A program made the translations under genes and the position numbers. A DNA stretch of 64,000 nt from Paraburkholderia sp. (GTDB lineage Bacteria; Pseudomonadota; Gammaproteobacteria; Burkholderiales; Burkholderiaceae), in the NCBI GenBank assembly GCA_004322045.1, contig SCRN01000042.1, positions 19,045 to 83,044 of the forward strand, read 5' to 3'. Positions 52,691-61,274 of the stretch are shown piece by piece. The notes beneath the pieces are model-generated. The model was not told the origin of the DNA. It did no database searches and saw only the letters and a program-made list of their open reading frames with translations. The number at the start of each line of letters is the position of its first letter. Position 1 is the stretch's first letter.

Positions 52691-53488
52691 ATGAGCAACC
52701 CAGTGTCCGCCGTCCGTCGCTACGCCCGTGCCGCCGCCGCGTGCTGCTTCGCCGCTGTCGCGTTTTCCGTTCACAGCGCCGCGCACGCCGATGAACTCGT
52801 CGTGTCGGCCGCCGCGAGCCTGACCAACGCCTTTCGCACAATGGCCACCGCGTTCGAAAAAACGCATCCGAAGACGCAGGTCGTCCTCAATTTCGGCGCG
52901 TCGGACGTGCTGCTGCAACAAATCCTGAACGGTGCGCCCGCCGATGTATTCGCCTCGGCCGACGAAACCGCCATGGACAAAGCCGTCGATGGCAAGGCCG
53001 TCATCCCGGACACGCGCCGCGATTTCGCCACCAATTCGCTCGTCATGATCGTCCCGGCCGATAGCCGGTTGCCGGTGCGGTCGGTGCGTGAAGCGTTGAT
53101 GCTGCCCCAGGTCAAGCATGTCGCGCTCGGCAATCCGGCCTCGGTTCCCGCGGGGCGGTACGCCAAGGCGGCGCTGGAACACGAGGGGGTGTGGGATGTC
53201 GTCAGCGGCAAAGCCGTGCTGGCAGGCAACGTCCGCGAAAGCCTCGATTACGTGGCGCGCGGCGAGGCCGAAGCCGGGTTCGTCTTCAGCACCGATGCGG
53301 CGATGATGCCCCAAGCGGTCAAAGTCGCCGCCTCCGTGCCGACGCAAACGCCCGTCACCTACCCGATTGCGCTCGTGCACGGCAGCGCTCATGCAGCCGA
53401 CGCCAAGGCGTTCGCCGAATTCGTGCTGTCGGCGCAAGGCCAGGCGATTCTCGCCAAATACGGTTTCATGCCGCCGGCGCAACACTGA
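52691..53488 (+). CDS. modA: Molybdate-binding periplasmic protein
   Basis: 265-residue binding protein with a signal peptide (AAACCFAAVAFSVHSAAHA, cut before DELVV). The mature part has the ModA pattern: VSAAASLTNAFRTMATAFEKTHP, LNFGASDVLLQQILNGAPADVFASADE, and PVTYPIALVHGSA near the end. It delivers molybdate or tungstate to ModB. First gene of modABC; a TATATT-containing stretch lies just upstream. Confidence 0.95.
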   Translation: MSNPVSAVRRYARAAAACCFAAVAFSVHSAAHADELVVSAAASLTNAFRTMATAFEKTHPKTQVVLNFGASDVLLQQILNGAPADVFASADETAMDKAVDGKAVIPDTRRDFATNSLVMIVPADSRLPVRSVREALMLPQVKHVALGNPASVPAGRYAKAALEHEGVWDVVSGKAVLAGNVRESLDYVARGEAEAGFVFSTDAAMMPQAVKVAASVPTQTPVTYPIALVHGSAHAADAKAFAEFVLSAQGQAILAKYGFMPPAQH

Positions 53489-53515
53489 ACACCGATATCC
53501 AACCGAGACGCCCCC

Positions 53516-54190
53516 GTGCAAGATGCCTGGATTCCCCTTGCGCTGTCGCTGAAAGTGGCCGGTTGGGCGACCGCGCTCGATCTGCTGTTCGGCGTCGCCG
53601 CCGCGCTCGCGCTCGCCCGCTGGCGCTCCGGCGCGCGCGATGTGGTGGACGCTTTATTGACGCTACCGCTCGTGATGCCGCCGACGGTGCTCGGCTACTA
53701 TCTGCTCGTGCTGCTCGGACGGCGCGGGCCGATCGGCGCGTGGCTCGAGACGTTCGGCGTGCGCCTCGTGTTCACCTGGGAAGGCGCCGTCATCGCATCG
53801 ATGATCGCGGCGTTCCCGCTCGTGCTCAAATCCGCGCGCGCCGCCTTCGAAGCCACCGATCCCCGGTTGGAGCATGCCGCGCGCACGCTTGGCCTTGGCG
53901 AAACCGCCATCTTCTTCCGTGTGACCTTGCCGCTCGCGGCGCGCGGCATCATGGCCGGCGCGCTGCTTTCGTTTGCGCGCGCCCTCGGCGAATTCGGCGC
54001 GACGCTCATGTTGGCGGGCAACTTGCCGGGGCGCACCCAGACACTCTCGGTAGCCGTCTACTCGGCCGTGCAAGCGGGCGACGATCACACGGCGAACGTG
54101 CTGGTGCTCGTGACTTCGGTCGTCTGCGTGACCGTGCTGCTCGTGGCCGGGCGGCTAGTCCCGCAGCACACGCTGTCGACCTCGCGCTGA
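53516..54190 (+). CDS. modB: Molybdate ABC transporter permease
   Basis: 224-residue permease with five to six membrane segments. It contains LTLPLVMPPTVLGYYLLVLLGRRGP and the EAA loop EHAARTLGLGETAIFFRVTLPLAARGI followed by RALGEFGATLMLAGN, all typical of ModB. It starts with GTG 27 bases after modA, and modC begins 10 bases after its stop. Confidence 0.95.
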   Translation: MQDAWIPLALSLKVAGWATALDLLFGVAAALALARWRSGARDVVDALLTLPLVMPPTVLGYYLLVLLGRRGPIGAWLETFGVRLVFTWEGAVIASMIAAFPLVLKSARAAFEATDPRLEHAARTLGLGETAIFFRVTLPLAARGIMAGALLSFARALGEFGATLMLAGNLPGRTQTLSVAVYSAVQAGDDHTANVLVLVTSVVCVTVLLVAGRLVPQHTLSTSR

Positions 54191-54200
54191 GGACGCCGCC

Positions 54201-54908
54201 ATGAGCCTCGCCGTCGACATCCAGAAAACGTTGATCACGCGCGAACGCAAGTTCGAGCTTTCCGTGTCGTTCACGGGCAACTGCCAGCGCATCGTTTTAT
54301 TCGGCCCCTCGGGCGCCGGCAAGACGCTGACGCTGCAAGCGGTGGCGGGCCTGCTCAAGCCCGACCGCGGCACGATCACGCTCGGCGGCGAACCGCTATT
54401 CGATGGGCGCCGCGGGATCGACGTCCCGGCACGTTCCCGCGGCGCGGCGTACCTGTTTCAGGATTACGCGCTGTTTCCGCATCTGAATGTCAGGCAAAAC
54501 GTCGGTTTTTCGTTGCGGCAGGGGTGGCTCAATCCACGCGCCCGAGAAGTGACGCGCACAGTCGAGTATTGGCTCGACGCCTTCGAATTGCACGCCGTGG
54601 CCGGCAATTACCCAGCGGAACTTTCGGGCGGACAAAGACAGCGCGTCGCGCTCGCACGCGCATTGGCGGCGCAGCCGCGCATCCTACTGCTGGACGAGCC
54701 GTTTGCCGCGTTGGACGCCAACATGCGCGAACGGATGCGGCGCGAGCTGTCCGATCTGCAGACGCGGCTCGACATTCCGATGGTGCTGATTACCCATGAC
54801 GAAGCCGACGTCGCCGTGTTCGGCGATCAAGTCGTCCAGGTCGATCAAGGCCGTGTGCAGAACGTGGCGCATTACGAGGCTTTCGCGGCACGCAACGCGT
54901 CTAGGTGA
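54201..54908 (+). CDS. modC: Molybdate ABC transporter ATPase, short form without Mop domain
   Basis: 235-residue ATPase with Walker A (FGPSGAGKT, 34-42), AYLFQDYALFPHLNV, signature [14 protein letters not shown] and Walker B (LLLDEPFAALDA). A usual ModC has about 350 residues with a C-terminal molybdate-binding Mop/TOBE domain that shuts transport at high molybdate. Here the protein ends right after the ATPase domain, and no decayed remainder is seen downstream. Feedback control must come from elsewhere, for example ModE, whose gene converges on this one. Confidence 0.93.
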   Translation: MSLAVDIQKTLITRERKFELSVSFTGNCQRIVLFGPSGAGKTLTLQAVAGLLKPDRGTITLGGEPLFDGRRGIDVPARSRGAAYLFQDYALFPHLNVRQNVGFSLRQGWLNPRAREVTRTVEYWLDAFELHAVAGNYPAELSGGQRQRVALARALAAQPRILLLDEPFAALDANMRERMRRELSDLQTRLDIPMVLITHDEADVAVFGDQVVQVDQGRVQNVAHYEAFAARNASR

Positions 54909-54976
54909 TGGGCCGGCGGTCGGGCTTGGCCGTCGGTGCCAGCACGTTTGTTCTTGCCGCCTGCGCTTGTCGTCCG

Positions 54977-55867
54977 TCAGTCCGCCGTACCGAGTATCAC
55001 GCTCGACGCCTTGAATACGGCCACCGCCCGCTTGCCCGCCGCGAGCCCCAGCGTCGCGACGCTGTCGTTCGTTACGATTGCCGTCACGACCGTCGCATTG
55101 GGATCGGCCACCGCGCCGGCCGCGCCATCGAGCGCCAACGACACTTCGGCATTGATCGCCCCGCGCGTGACCTGAGTGACGATGCCGCGCAATTGGTTGC
55201 GCGCGGAAAGCCGCAGCGGCTGCCCCGGCGCCGCGTCGTCGGCGGCAAGCATGACCCAAGACGCTTTCACGAGCGCGAACGCGGGTGCGCCCACGGCCAG
55301 CCCTAGCGTCTCCGTGCTCTCGTGCGTGACCACGGCGACGATCGTCTGACCGCCCGGCAACGCCAATGAAACTTCGTCGTTCACGCTGCCGCGAACGACA
55401 GCCGATACCGTCCCGTAGAGCTGATTGCGTGCGCTCGTTTTCATCCCGATTCTCCCGATCAACGCCCAGTCGCCTTCGAAATGCTCGATCGCCGCGCTCG
55501 CGCGCTCGATGAACTTGCGATGCTCGCGCTCCACCGCGCCGAACGTTTCGATCAACCGGCGCCCGCGCGGCGTCAGCGTCGTCCCGCCGCCGCCCTTGCC
55601 GCCCACGGAGCGCATGACGAGCGCTTCGCCTGCGAGATTGTTCATGGCGTCAACAGCGTCCCACGCGGCCTTATAGCTGAGGCCGACGGCTTTGGCCGCC
55701 GAGGTGATCGAACCGGTGTCGCGAATCGCCGCCAGCAGCGCGATGCGCGCGGCGCCGCCCAGCGTCTCCTGCCCCGCACGCAGCCACACCGAGCCGCCGA
55801 GCTCGACAGGTGCTGCGCGGCCGCCATCCGTTATGGAAGGGGGCGATGAGGGAGAACGTTCGCTCAT
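54977..55867 (-). CDS. modE: Molybdate-responsive regulator ModE with two Mop domains
   Basis: 296-residue regulator. The N-terminal winged helix (about 25-125; AALLAAIRDTGSITSAAKAVGLSYKAAWDAVDAMN) binds DNA. Two Mop/TOBE repeats follow (about 155-220 and 228-294; TSARNQLYGTVSAVVRGSVNDEVSLAL and SARNQLRGIVTQVTRGAINAEVSLAL), which bind molybdate. It should repress modABC when molybdate is plentiful. It converges on modC with 68 bases between stops. The ATG at 55867 gives a 23-residue disordered leader. An extension to 56023 is open but would overlap the CHAD gene and is unlikely. Confidence 0.94.
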   Translation of the reverse strand: MSERSPSSPPSITDGGRAAPVELGGSVWLRAGQETLGGAARIALLAAIRDTGSITSAAKAVGLSYKAAWDAVDAMNNLAGEALVMRSVGGKGGGGTTLTPRGRRLIETFGAVEREHRKFIERASAAIEHFEGDWALIGRIGMKTSARNQLYGTVSAVVRGSVNDEVSLALPGGQTIVAVVTHESTETLGLAVGAPAFALVKASWVMLAADDAAPGQPLRLSARNQLRGIVTQVTRGAINAEVSLALDGAAGAVADPNATVVTAIVTNDSVATLGLAAGKRAVAVFKASSVILGTAD

Positions 55868-55938
55868 GGAAAAACGTGGATCGGACGAGTCGGAGTCGAC
55901 AATTATAGATTGCGCCGATGTGCGCGAACCGGCGCTAT

Positions 55939-57840
55939 CTAGCGAACGATCTTCGGTTTGCGCAACTCGCGCAGAAGCCGCTCGCCTTCCACCGCCGACC
56001 AGCGGTTCACGGCCTCGCACCACCCCCGCGCAAAACCGTGTTGGTAGGGCGGCACATCGAGCGCTTCGAGAAAGCGCAGCGCGGCAATGGCGTCGCTACC
56101 GTCGCCAAGCACGCTTTGGATGCGGCTCAATTGCTTCGACACCTGACGCCGTGTTTTGCGCGTGGAGACCGATTCGAAGAATTCGAGCGTATAACGCAGG
56201 CGCTTCGCTTCGATCCGGCGACGATGGCGTTCGGCAGCTTCGAGCGCCGAGAGCTCCGGCTTGGCCGTCAGGCGCCTGTAGTGCTTGCGCACGCGTTTGG
56301 CCGCATAGGCGGCGAGCGGTTTGTCCGCCAGCGCCTCGGGGCCAGGCGCAAAGCGCTGCATGGCCAGCCACTTCAGCCAAGCAAGCGAGAACGCCGCATA
56401 GCGGCGCGTCAGCAGCGCCTTTTGCAGTTGCGCGCGGGCGTCGTCGCGGCGCGCTTCGGCGCGTGTTTGCAGCGAGGCCCATGCGTCTGTCTCGACGTCG
56501 GCCGCGGCCAACGCCGGCAGCGTGCTTCCCGTGAAGACGTCGAGATCGCGCACTTGTCCTAACAATGCGCCCAGCCAGTCGAGATCAGGCGCGATGACTC
56601 GCTCCCAAGTTGCGTCCACCCAGCGCGGAAACGTCTTCATCGATGTTTTCAGGCGACGCAGCGCCACCCGCATCTGATGCACGAATTCAACGTCGGCGCG
56701 CTCGCGCACGCCGACATCGTTGCCGAACCAGTGGCGCGCGATGCTCGAACCGACTTCGACGAAAGCATCATGTGGGCTGCGCGCTTTGGATAGTTCGATA
56801 CGGGCCGCACGCGCGGGTGTGGGTGCGCGGGATTCAGCGCTGATGCAGGCGCGCGCATAGCCGTCGACGAGCGTGGGGAAGACCGGCAGCGTATCGGCCA
56901 ACGCACCTGCCGCCGCAAAGACCGCCTGCAGTGCGGCGACCGTCGGATCGTGCAGCGTCCCCGGTGGCTCGAGGGCAGCGGCAGTCGCATCCGAGGCATT
57001 TGGCGAGTCTGGCTCTCCGGGCCGCGCATCGAGGTCTTTAAGTTGCAGATCAGCCGCCAACGACAGTGCGCCACCATCACCATCGACCGCCATCGGCGCG
57101 ACCTGGGGTCCGACGATTCGCGACGCGAGTCGCAATTCGCAAAACGCGATTGCCTCCGGCCGGTTATGGGATGAGAGCGGAGGCGGCTCTGTGCTCGACT
57201 CGGTCGTCTCGGCAGACGTTTCCGCTTCGCCGGGAGCTGCCGCCGCGCGCGCGTCCCGGAGCTCGATGTCGACAAGCGCCCCGTCCGGGCCGCTCCAGCG
57301 CCAAGCCGCACGGCGTATCGACAAAACGGGAGAAGGCGTCAAGTCATCGCGCTTTCTCGCTATGTCCTTCGCTATTGAGGGAAGGCCGTCGCCGAGCTGC
57401 CGCGCCGAATCTGCTTCGAACGCCGCCTCGCGCACCATCTCGCATCGGCGAACGCCCGGCGAAAGTTCGCTCGAATGCGCCACGGCAATATGCGGCGCGC
57501 CACCGCTATCGAGGCTCAGCATCACGCGCCGACTGCCGTTGCGTTCGAGGAAAACCCGCGTGATCGAAGACTCGATGGCGGGCATCTCGGTCATGCCGGG
57601 CATTCGGTTCATCGCGTCCGCGATCGTCGCACCGAGCTTCGCTTGCACATCGGCCGCGCGGCTCGCTACGCTCGCACTCGCACTCGCGCGCCGCGCCTTT
57701 GCGGGCGCGCGCTTGCCGCTATGCGCGCGGCCCGCGCGGCTCACCCCGGATCGCTCGTTCGCGGCACTCCCGGCCCCTGTCATCCATTCGCTCGCGGCCG
57801 TAGCCTCGATCGCCAAAACGAGTTCGACTGTGGCCGACAT
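55939..57840 (-). CDS. CHAD-domain protein with decayed CYTH-like N-terminal half
   Basis: About 633-residue protein. The C-terminal CHAD domain (about 335-628) is helical, with conserved His and Arg residues (VEFVHQMRVALRRLKTSMKTF and ERHRRRIEAKRLRYTLEFFESV) that bind polyphosphate. The N-terminal half is in the place of a CYTH triphosphatase, but the required ExExK motif is not there (VELVLAIEA), and low-complexity Ala/Ser and acidic inserts interrupt it. Enzyme activity is therefore unlikely. CHAD proteins bind polyphosphate granules, and a PPK2 gene is present at 20218. The start at 57840 is uncertain. Confidence 0.85.
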   Translation of the reverse strand: MSATVELVLAIEATAASEWMTGAGSAANERSGVSRAGRAHSGKRAPAKARRASASASVASRAADVQAKLGATIADAMNRMPGMTEMPAIESSITRVFLERNGSRRVMLSLDSGGAPHIAVAHSSELSPGVRRCEMVREAAFEADSARQLGDGLPSIAKDIARKRDDLTPSPVLSIRRAAWRWSGPDGALVDIELRDARAAAAPGEAETSAETTESSTEPPPLSSHNRPEAIAFCELRLASRIVGPQVAPMAVDGDGGALSLAADLQLKDLDARPGEPDSPNASDATAAALEPPGTLHDPTVAALQAVFAAAGALADTLPVFPTLVDGYARACISAESRAPTPARAARIELSKARSPHDAFVEVGSSIARHWFGNDVGVRERADVEFVHQMRVALRRLKTSMKTFPRWVDATWERVIAPDLDWLGALLGQVRDLDVFTGSTLPALAAADVETDAWASLQTRAEARRDDARAQLQKALLTRRYAAFSLAWLKWLAMQRFAPGPEALADKPLAAYAAKRVRKHYRRLTAKPELSALEAAERHRRRIEAKRLRYTLEFFESVSTRKTRRQVSKQLSRIQSVLGDGSDAIAALRFLEALDVPPYQHGFARGWCEAVNRWSAVEGERLLRELRKPKIVR

Positions 57841-57951
57841 CCTCGCTGCCCCCAAATCGATGTGCTGCCTTCATGTTACACACGCTCGCGCCTGGGGATA
57901 GCGAGGAAGCGGACGATTGGGCGCATTGGTAGCAGGGGCGGCCTGCGCCAC

Positions 57952-58338
57952 TCATGCCGGGACGTATTGCGCTTCCCCGTTACCGAACGACCAGTTTTCC
58001 GGCAGGACCTCGAGCAGGTTGATGAAGACGTCCTCTTTGCGCACTCCCGGGTTCTCCGCCAGAAGCTCGACGATGCGGCGGTATAAAGCCCTCTTCTTCT
58101 CGAGCGGCCGGGTGTTGCTGACCGTGAGTTGGATCAGCACGAAACCGTCGCTGCGCTCGATCCCGAGGTAATGACGGTTGTAGACGAGGTCTTGCGGCGC
58201 ATGTTCGGTCAGGACCATGAATTGGTCGTCTTTGGGCACGTTGAACGTTTCGATCAGCGCGCGCAGAACGCCGTCCGTCAACGCTTCTTTGTATTTCGCC
58301 GAGCGGCCGGCGGCCAATGAGATTCGAGCGAGCGGCAT
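57952..58338 (-). CDS. Tautomerase-superfamily protein
   Basis: 128-residue protein that begins Met-Pro-Leu-Ala-Arg-Ile, so after Met removal Pro1 can act as the catalytic base of the tautomerase fold. YNRHYLGIERSDGFVLIQLTVSNTR and the length fit the two-repeat MSAD-like group, which includes malonate semialdehyde decarboxylase-type enzymes. The substrate is unknown. The start at 58338 is fixed by Pro1. It diverges from a LysR-type gene with a likely operator between them. Confidence 0.87.
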   Translation of the reverse strand: MPLARISLAAGRSAKYKEALTDGVLRALIETFNVPKDDQFMVLTEHAPQDLVYNRHYLGIERSDGFVLIQLTVSNTRPLEKKRALYRRIVELLAENPGVRKEDVFINLLEVLPENWSFGNGEAQYVPA

Positions 58339-58400
58339 GGTGGTTACTCCGTGAACGAAAGGTGACGTGGCAAGAATACGGCGAGCCATTCATAATGAAC

Positions 58401-58420
58401 AGAAATCGATCTAGATTTCT
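58401..58420. promoter_or_regulatory. LysR-type operator between tautomerase and LysR genes
   Basis: AGAAATC (58401-58407) and GATTTCT (58414-58420) are perfect 7-bp arms around a 6-base spacer, of the ATC-N-GAT form with T-N11-A expected for LysR-family sites. It lies in the AT-rich 98-base gap between the divergent genes. Confidence 0.65.
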
Positions 58421-58436
58421 ATCATTTACATTTGAA

Positions 58437-59312
58437 ATGAAAGTACTCGATCTCGACGCCGTTCGGGCGTTCGTTCAGGTCGCCGATCTGAACAGTTTCA
58501 CGCGGGCGGCCGATTTGCTCGGAACCACCCAGTCCGCCGTCAGCCTCAAAGTGAAGCGGCTGGAAGCGCATCTGGGCAAGCCGCTGTTCGAGCGCACGCC
58601 GCGCTCGGTGCGGTTATCGGCTGCGGGGGGCGCATTCCTCGATGCGGCGCGCGAGCTGCTCGGTGCGCATGAGCGCGCGTTGGGGTCGCTCGGCGTGGAG
58701 AAGCGTCGGCTCAAGGTCGGCCTCAGCGAACACGTGGCAGGGGCGAACTTGCCTGCGCTCGTCGCAAGCCTGCATCGCCACGATCCACGCCTCGTCATCG
58801 AGATGCACCTCGGATCGTCGGCCGCGCTCGTGGCCCAATACGACGAAAGACGGCTCGACGCCGTCATCGTGCGGCACGAGCCCGAGGAAATAGCGGCGAG
58901 GATCGCTCACGGCGACGGTGCGTGGGATGGCGCGCGGCTGTTCGTAGAGCCGCTCGTCTGGCTTGCGGCGCCCGGCTGGATGCCACCGGCCGGCGAGCCG
59001 CTACCGCTCGCCGTGCTCTCGGCGCCATGCGGCGTTCGCGCCGCCGCGGTACGCGCCCTCGACGAGGCGTCGATCGCTTGGGAAGAAACGTTTGTCGGAG
59101 GCGGCATCGCGGCGATCGGCGCGGCGATCTCGACCGGATTGGCCGTGTCCGCGCTCGCGAGGCGCGCCGCGCCTGCGGGCGTCGTCGATGTAGGCGCCAA
59201 GCTCGGCTTGCCGCCGCTGCCCGACTCGCACGTCGTCATGTACTCACGCGTGCGCGAGCGCGGCGCGGCCGACGCGTTGCAAACGCTCGCGCAATCCCTC
59301 ATGCATGGATAG
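58437..59312 (+). CDS. LysR-family transcriptional regulator
   Basis: 291-residue regulator with the N-terminal winged helix (about 3-62; LDLDAVRAFVQVADLNSFTRAADLLGTTQSAVSLKVKRLE) and an effector domain (about 90-290). It probably controls the divergent tautomerase gene and itself. The ATG at 58437 is preferred over one 14 codons upstream (58395) because the latter would put the operator inside the coding region. Neither has a clear ribosome site. Confidence 0.92.
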   Translation: MKVLDLDAVRAFVQVADLNSFTRAADLLGTTQSAVSLKVKRLEAHLGKPLFERTPRSVRLSAAGGAFLDAARELLGAHERALGSLGVEKRRLKVGLSEHVAGANLPALVASLHRHDPRLVIEMHLGSSAALVAQYDERRLDAVIVRHEPEEIAARIAHGDGAWDGARLFVEPLVWLAAPGWMPPAGEPLPLAVLSAPCGVRAAAVRALDEASIAWEETFVGGGIAAIGAAISTGLAVSALARRAAPAGVVDVGAKLGLPPLPDSHVVMYSRVRERGAADALQTLAQSLMHG

Positions 59313-59420
59313 CTGGCGGGTGCGCGGCGCCTCGCTACGAGGTGGCGGAGCAAATGAATGGTGAATGGTGCGCCGCGTCCGCGTGCTAGGGTCTATCGAG
59401 GAACGTCCGTATTACGAGCC

Positions 59421-59867
59421 TCAGCGAATATCGATTCGATACTGCACGAACTCGCTGCGCGGCGTGTAGCTGTCGTAGAGCCCGCGTGCGCGATAGTTGT
59501 TTTCCTTCGTGGTCCAGTAGACGCGCGACCACCTCTGCCGCCGGGCCTCTTCCAGCAGCCAATCGATCAGTTGCCGCCCGACGCCGCCCGCGCGCACGGC
59601 CGGATCGACGAAAAGGTCCTGCAAGTAGCAGACAGGCGTAAGCAGCGAGGTGCTCTCGTGAATCACGTAGTTTGCGATGCCGATCACCGCGCCGTCTCGT
59701 TCTGCGACGATTGCCTGGACGGGCGAATGCTCGTCCAGGATGCGCGACCAGGCATGCCGGGTGACCGGCTCGGAAGGTTCGCGCTCGTAAAACCGCGTGT
59801 AACCATCCCATAACTCGCGCCACCGCACTTCGTCGCGCGCCTCGATTTTGCGTATCGTCGCAGTCAT
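59421..59867 (-). CDS. GNAT N-acetyltransferase
   Basis: 148-residue acetyltransferase with the acetyl-CoA loop LFVDPAVRAGGVGRQLIDWLLEEA near 86-109 and the C-terminal YWTTKENNYRARGLYDSYTPRSEFVQYRI, as in spermidine/diamine-type or general GNATs. The substrate is not predictable. It stands alone. Confidence 0.9.
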   Translation of the reverse strand: MTATIRKIEARDEVRWRELWDGYTRFYEREPSEPVTRHAWSRILDEHSPVQAIVAERDGAVIGIANYVIHESTSLLTPVCYLQDLFVDPAVRAGGVGRQLIDWLLEEARRQRWSRVYWTTKENNYRARGLYDSYTPRSEFVQYRIDIR

Positions 59868-60027
59868 TGAATCCGCCTCGGTCGATCAGAGATTGAAAAG
59901 CGCGCTCACGGCGCAGGTCGCTAATTTATCCCAGCCGAGACAATGGCGCAGCGTGCCATGCGCTCAACCCGCGCGGCGCGCCGCTCCGGAGGCACGACTG
60001 TGCTGTGGCAAAACAATCACAACGCCC

Positions 60028-60075
60028 TTGCCTTAATCCACAAATAGACTAATATCGAATCGTGATGCAAATAGA
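60028..60075 (+). promoter_or_regulatory. Promoter and direct repeats of the Xre-RES operon
   Basis: TTGCCT (60028-60033) and TAATAT (60050-60055), 16 bases apart, make a good sigma-70 promoter. CAAATAGA occurs twice, at 60041-60048 and 60068-60075, once between the -35 and -10 and once just downstream. That is where an autoregulating antitoxin would bind. Confidence 0.6.
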
Positions 60076-60083
60076 GATCGATC

Positions 60084-60533
60084 ATGTCTTCCGCCGCCGT
60101 TCATCGCCTGTCCACCGCCGCCGCGCGCGCCCCCAAGCTTTCGCCCGGCGCGGCCCCGTCGATGGCGGAGATGTCCGCCGCCGGCTTGCGCGCGTTCTTC
60201 AACATTGCGCGCGATTGGCACCTTGCCATCGACGAACAGATCGTGCTGCTCGGTTCGCCGGGCCGTTCGACATTCTTCAAATGGAAGGCGGCGCCCGAAT
60301 CGGCGCGGCTCTCGCGCGATACGCTCGAACGTCTATCCCTGCTGCTGGGCATCTATAAAGCGCTGCAAATCCTCCTGCCGGAACCGGCGGCCGCCGATGC
60401 CTGGGTGAAAAAGCCGAACGGCGCACCGCCCTTCGGCGGCGCCAGCGCGCTCGACCGGATGCTCGCAGGCAATGTCAGCGATCTGGTCGCGGTGCGGCAA
60501 TATCTCGATGCCATGCGAGGCGGATGGGCGTGA
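60084..60533 (+). CDS. Antitoxin with Xre/MbcA/ParS toxin-binding domain
   Basis: 149-residue antitoxin of the RES-Xre class. The N-terminal half has a helix-turn-helix-like stretch (ARDWHLAIDEQIVLLGSPGRSTFFKWK). The C-terminal MbcA/ParS toxin-binding domain follows (about 85-145; LLLGIYKALQILLP, WVKKPNGAPPFGGASALDRML, VRQYLDAMRGGWA). It neutralises the RES toxin encoded next, with which it overlaps by 10 bases, and should repress its own promoter. Confidence 0.92.
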   Translation: MSSAAVHRLSTAAARAPKLSPGAAPSMAEMSAAGLRAFFNIARDWHLAIDEQIVLLGSPGRSTFFKWKAAPESARLSRDTLERLSLLLGIYKALQILLPEPAAADAWVKKPNGAPPFGGASALDRMLAGNVSDLVAVRQYLDAMRGGWA

Positions 60534-61234
60534 CGAAGGCCGAAACCCGGTTCGCCCCGCAGCGCGTCGCGCACATCGATTGGTCTGCCGCCTATCGCGT
60601 CATTCCCACGCGGTTTCCGGCCGTCAACCTATTCGACCGCGTGGCGTCGTCCGAAGACTTCGACGCCCTTTACGCGCTCGAAGCCATGACGAACGACCGC
60701 CTGCGCAGCGAAGTGGGCGAGCTTGATCTCGTTCCGCCCGAAGAGCGCTGCTTCGGCCCCGGCTGCGGGCCGATCATGGCCGCATTCACCCATTTGAACC
60801 CGCTCGGCAGCCGCTTCTCGGACGGTCGCTACGGCGTCTTCTATTGCGCACGCGAGGCGCGCACCGCCGTGGCCGAAACGCGCTATCACGCTTCGCTTTT
60901 TCTGGCGGCGACCCATGAACCGCCGCTGCGCCAGCAAATGCGGCTCTACACCGTGCGAGCGCGCGGTGAGGCTGTCGATCTGCGGCACGACCCAACGCTC
61001 GACGCAGCAGTGCTCTCGCCCACGAATTATTCCGCCGGCCAAGCGCTCGGACGGCGGCTGCGGGAGGCAGGAGCAGCGGGCATCGTCTATCCTTCGGTGC
61101 GCGACGCCTCCGGCGAGTGCCTGGCCGCTTTCAAGACGACACTGCTGCGCGATTGCCACCATGCGGCTTACTTGGAATACAACTGGAACGGCAGCGCGAT
61201 CGACAGCGTGTTCGAATTGAACCAAATCGGTTGA
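60524..61234 (+). CDS. RES-domain toxin
   Basis: 236-residue toxin of the RES family, which stops growth by breaking down NAD+. The expected Arg (AAYRVIPTRFP), Glu (TAVAETRYHAS) and Ser (GIVYPSVRD) of the RES triad are all present, along with the GRYGVFYCARE strand. It is probably active and held in check by the upstream antitoxin. It starts inside the antitoxin gene, so their synthesis is linked. Confidence 0.92.
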   Translation: MGVTKAETRFAPQRVAHIDWSAAYRVIPTRFPAVNLFDRVASSEDFDALYALEAMTNDRLRSEVGELDLVPPEERCFGPGCGPIMAAFTHLNPLGSRFSDGRYGVFYCAREARTAVAETRYHASLFLAATHEPPLRQQMRLYTVRARGEAVDLRHDPTLDAAVLSPTNYSAGQALGRRLREAGAAGIVYPSVRDASGECLAAFKTTLLRDCHHAAYLEYNWNGSAIDSVFELNQIG

Positions 61235-61274
61235 GGCGCGGTGCGGGGGCAATGCCTTAGCCGCGCGCGGCGGC

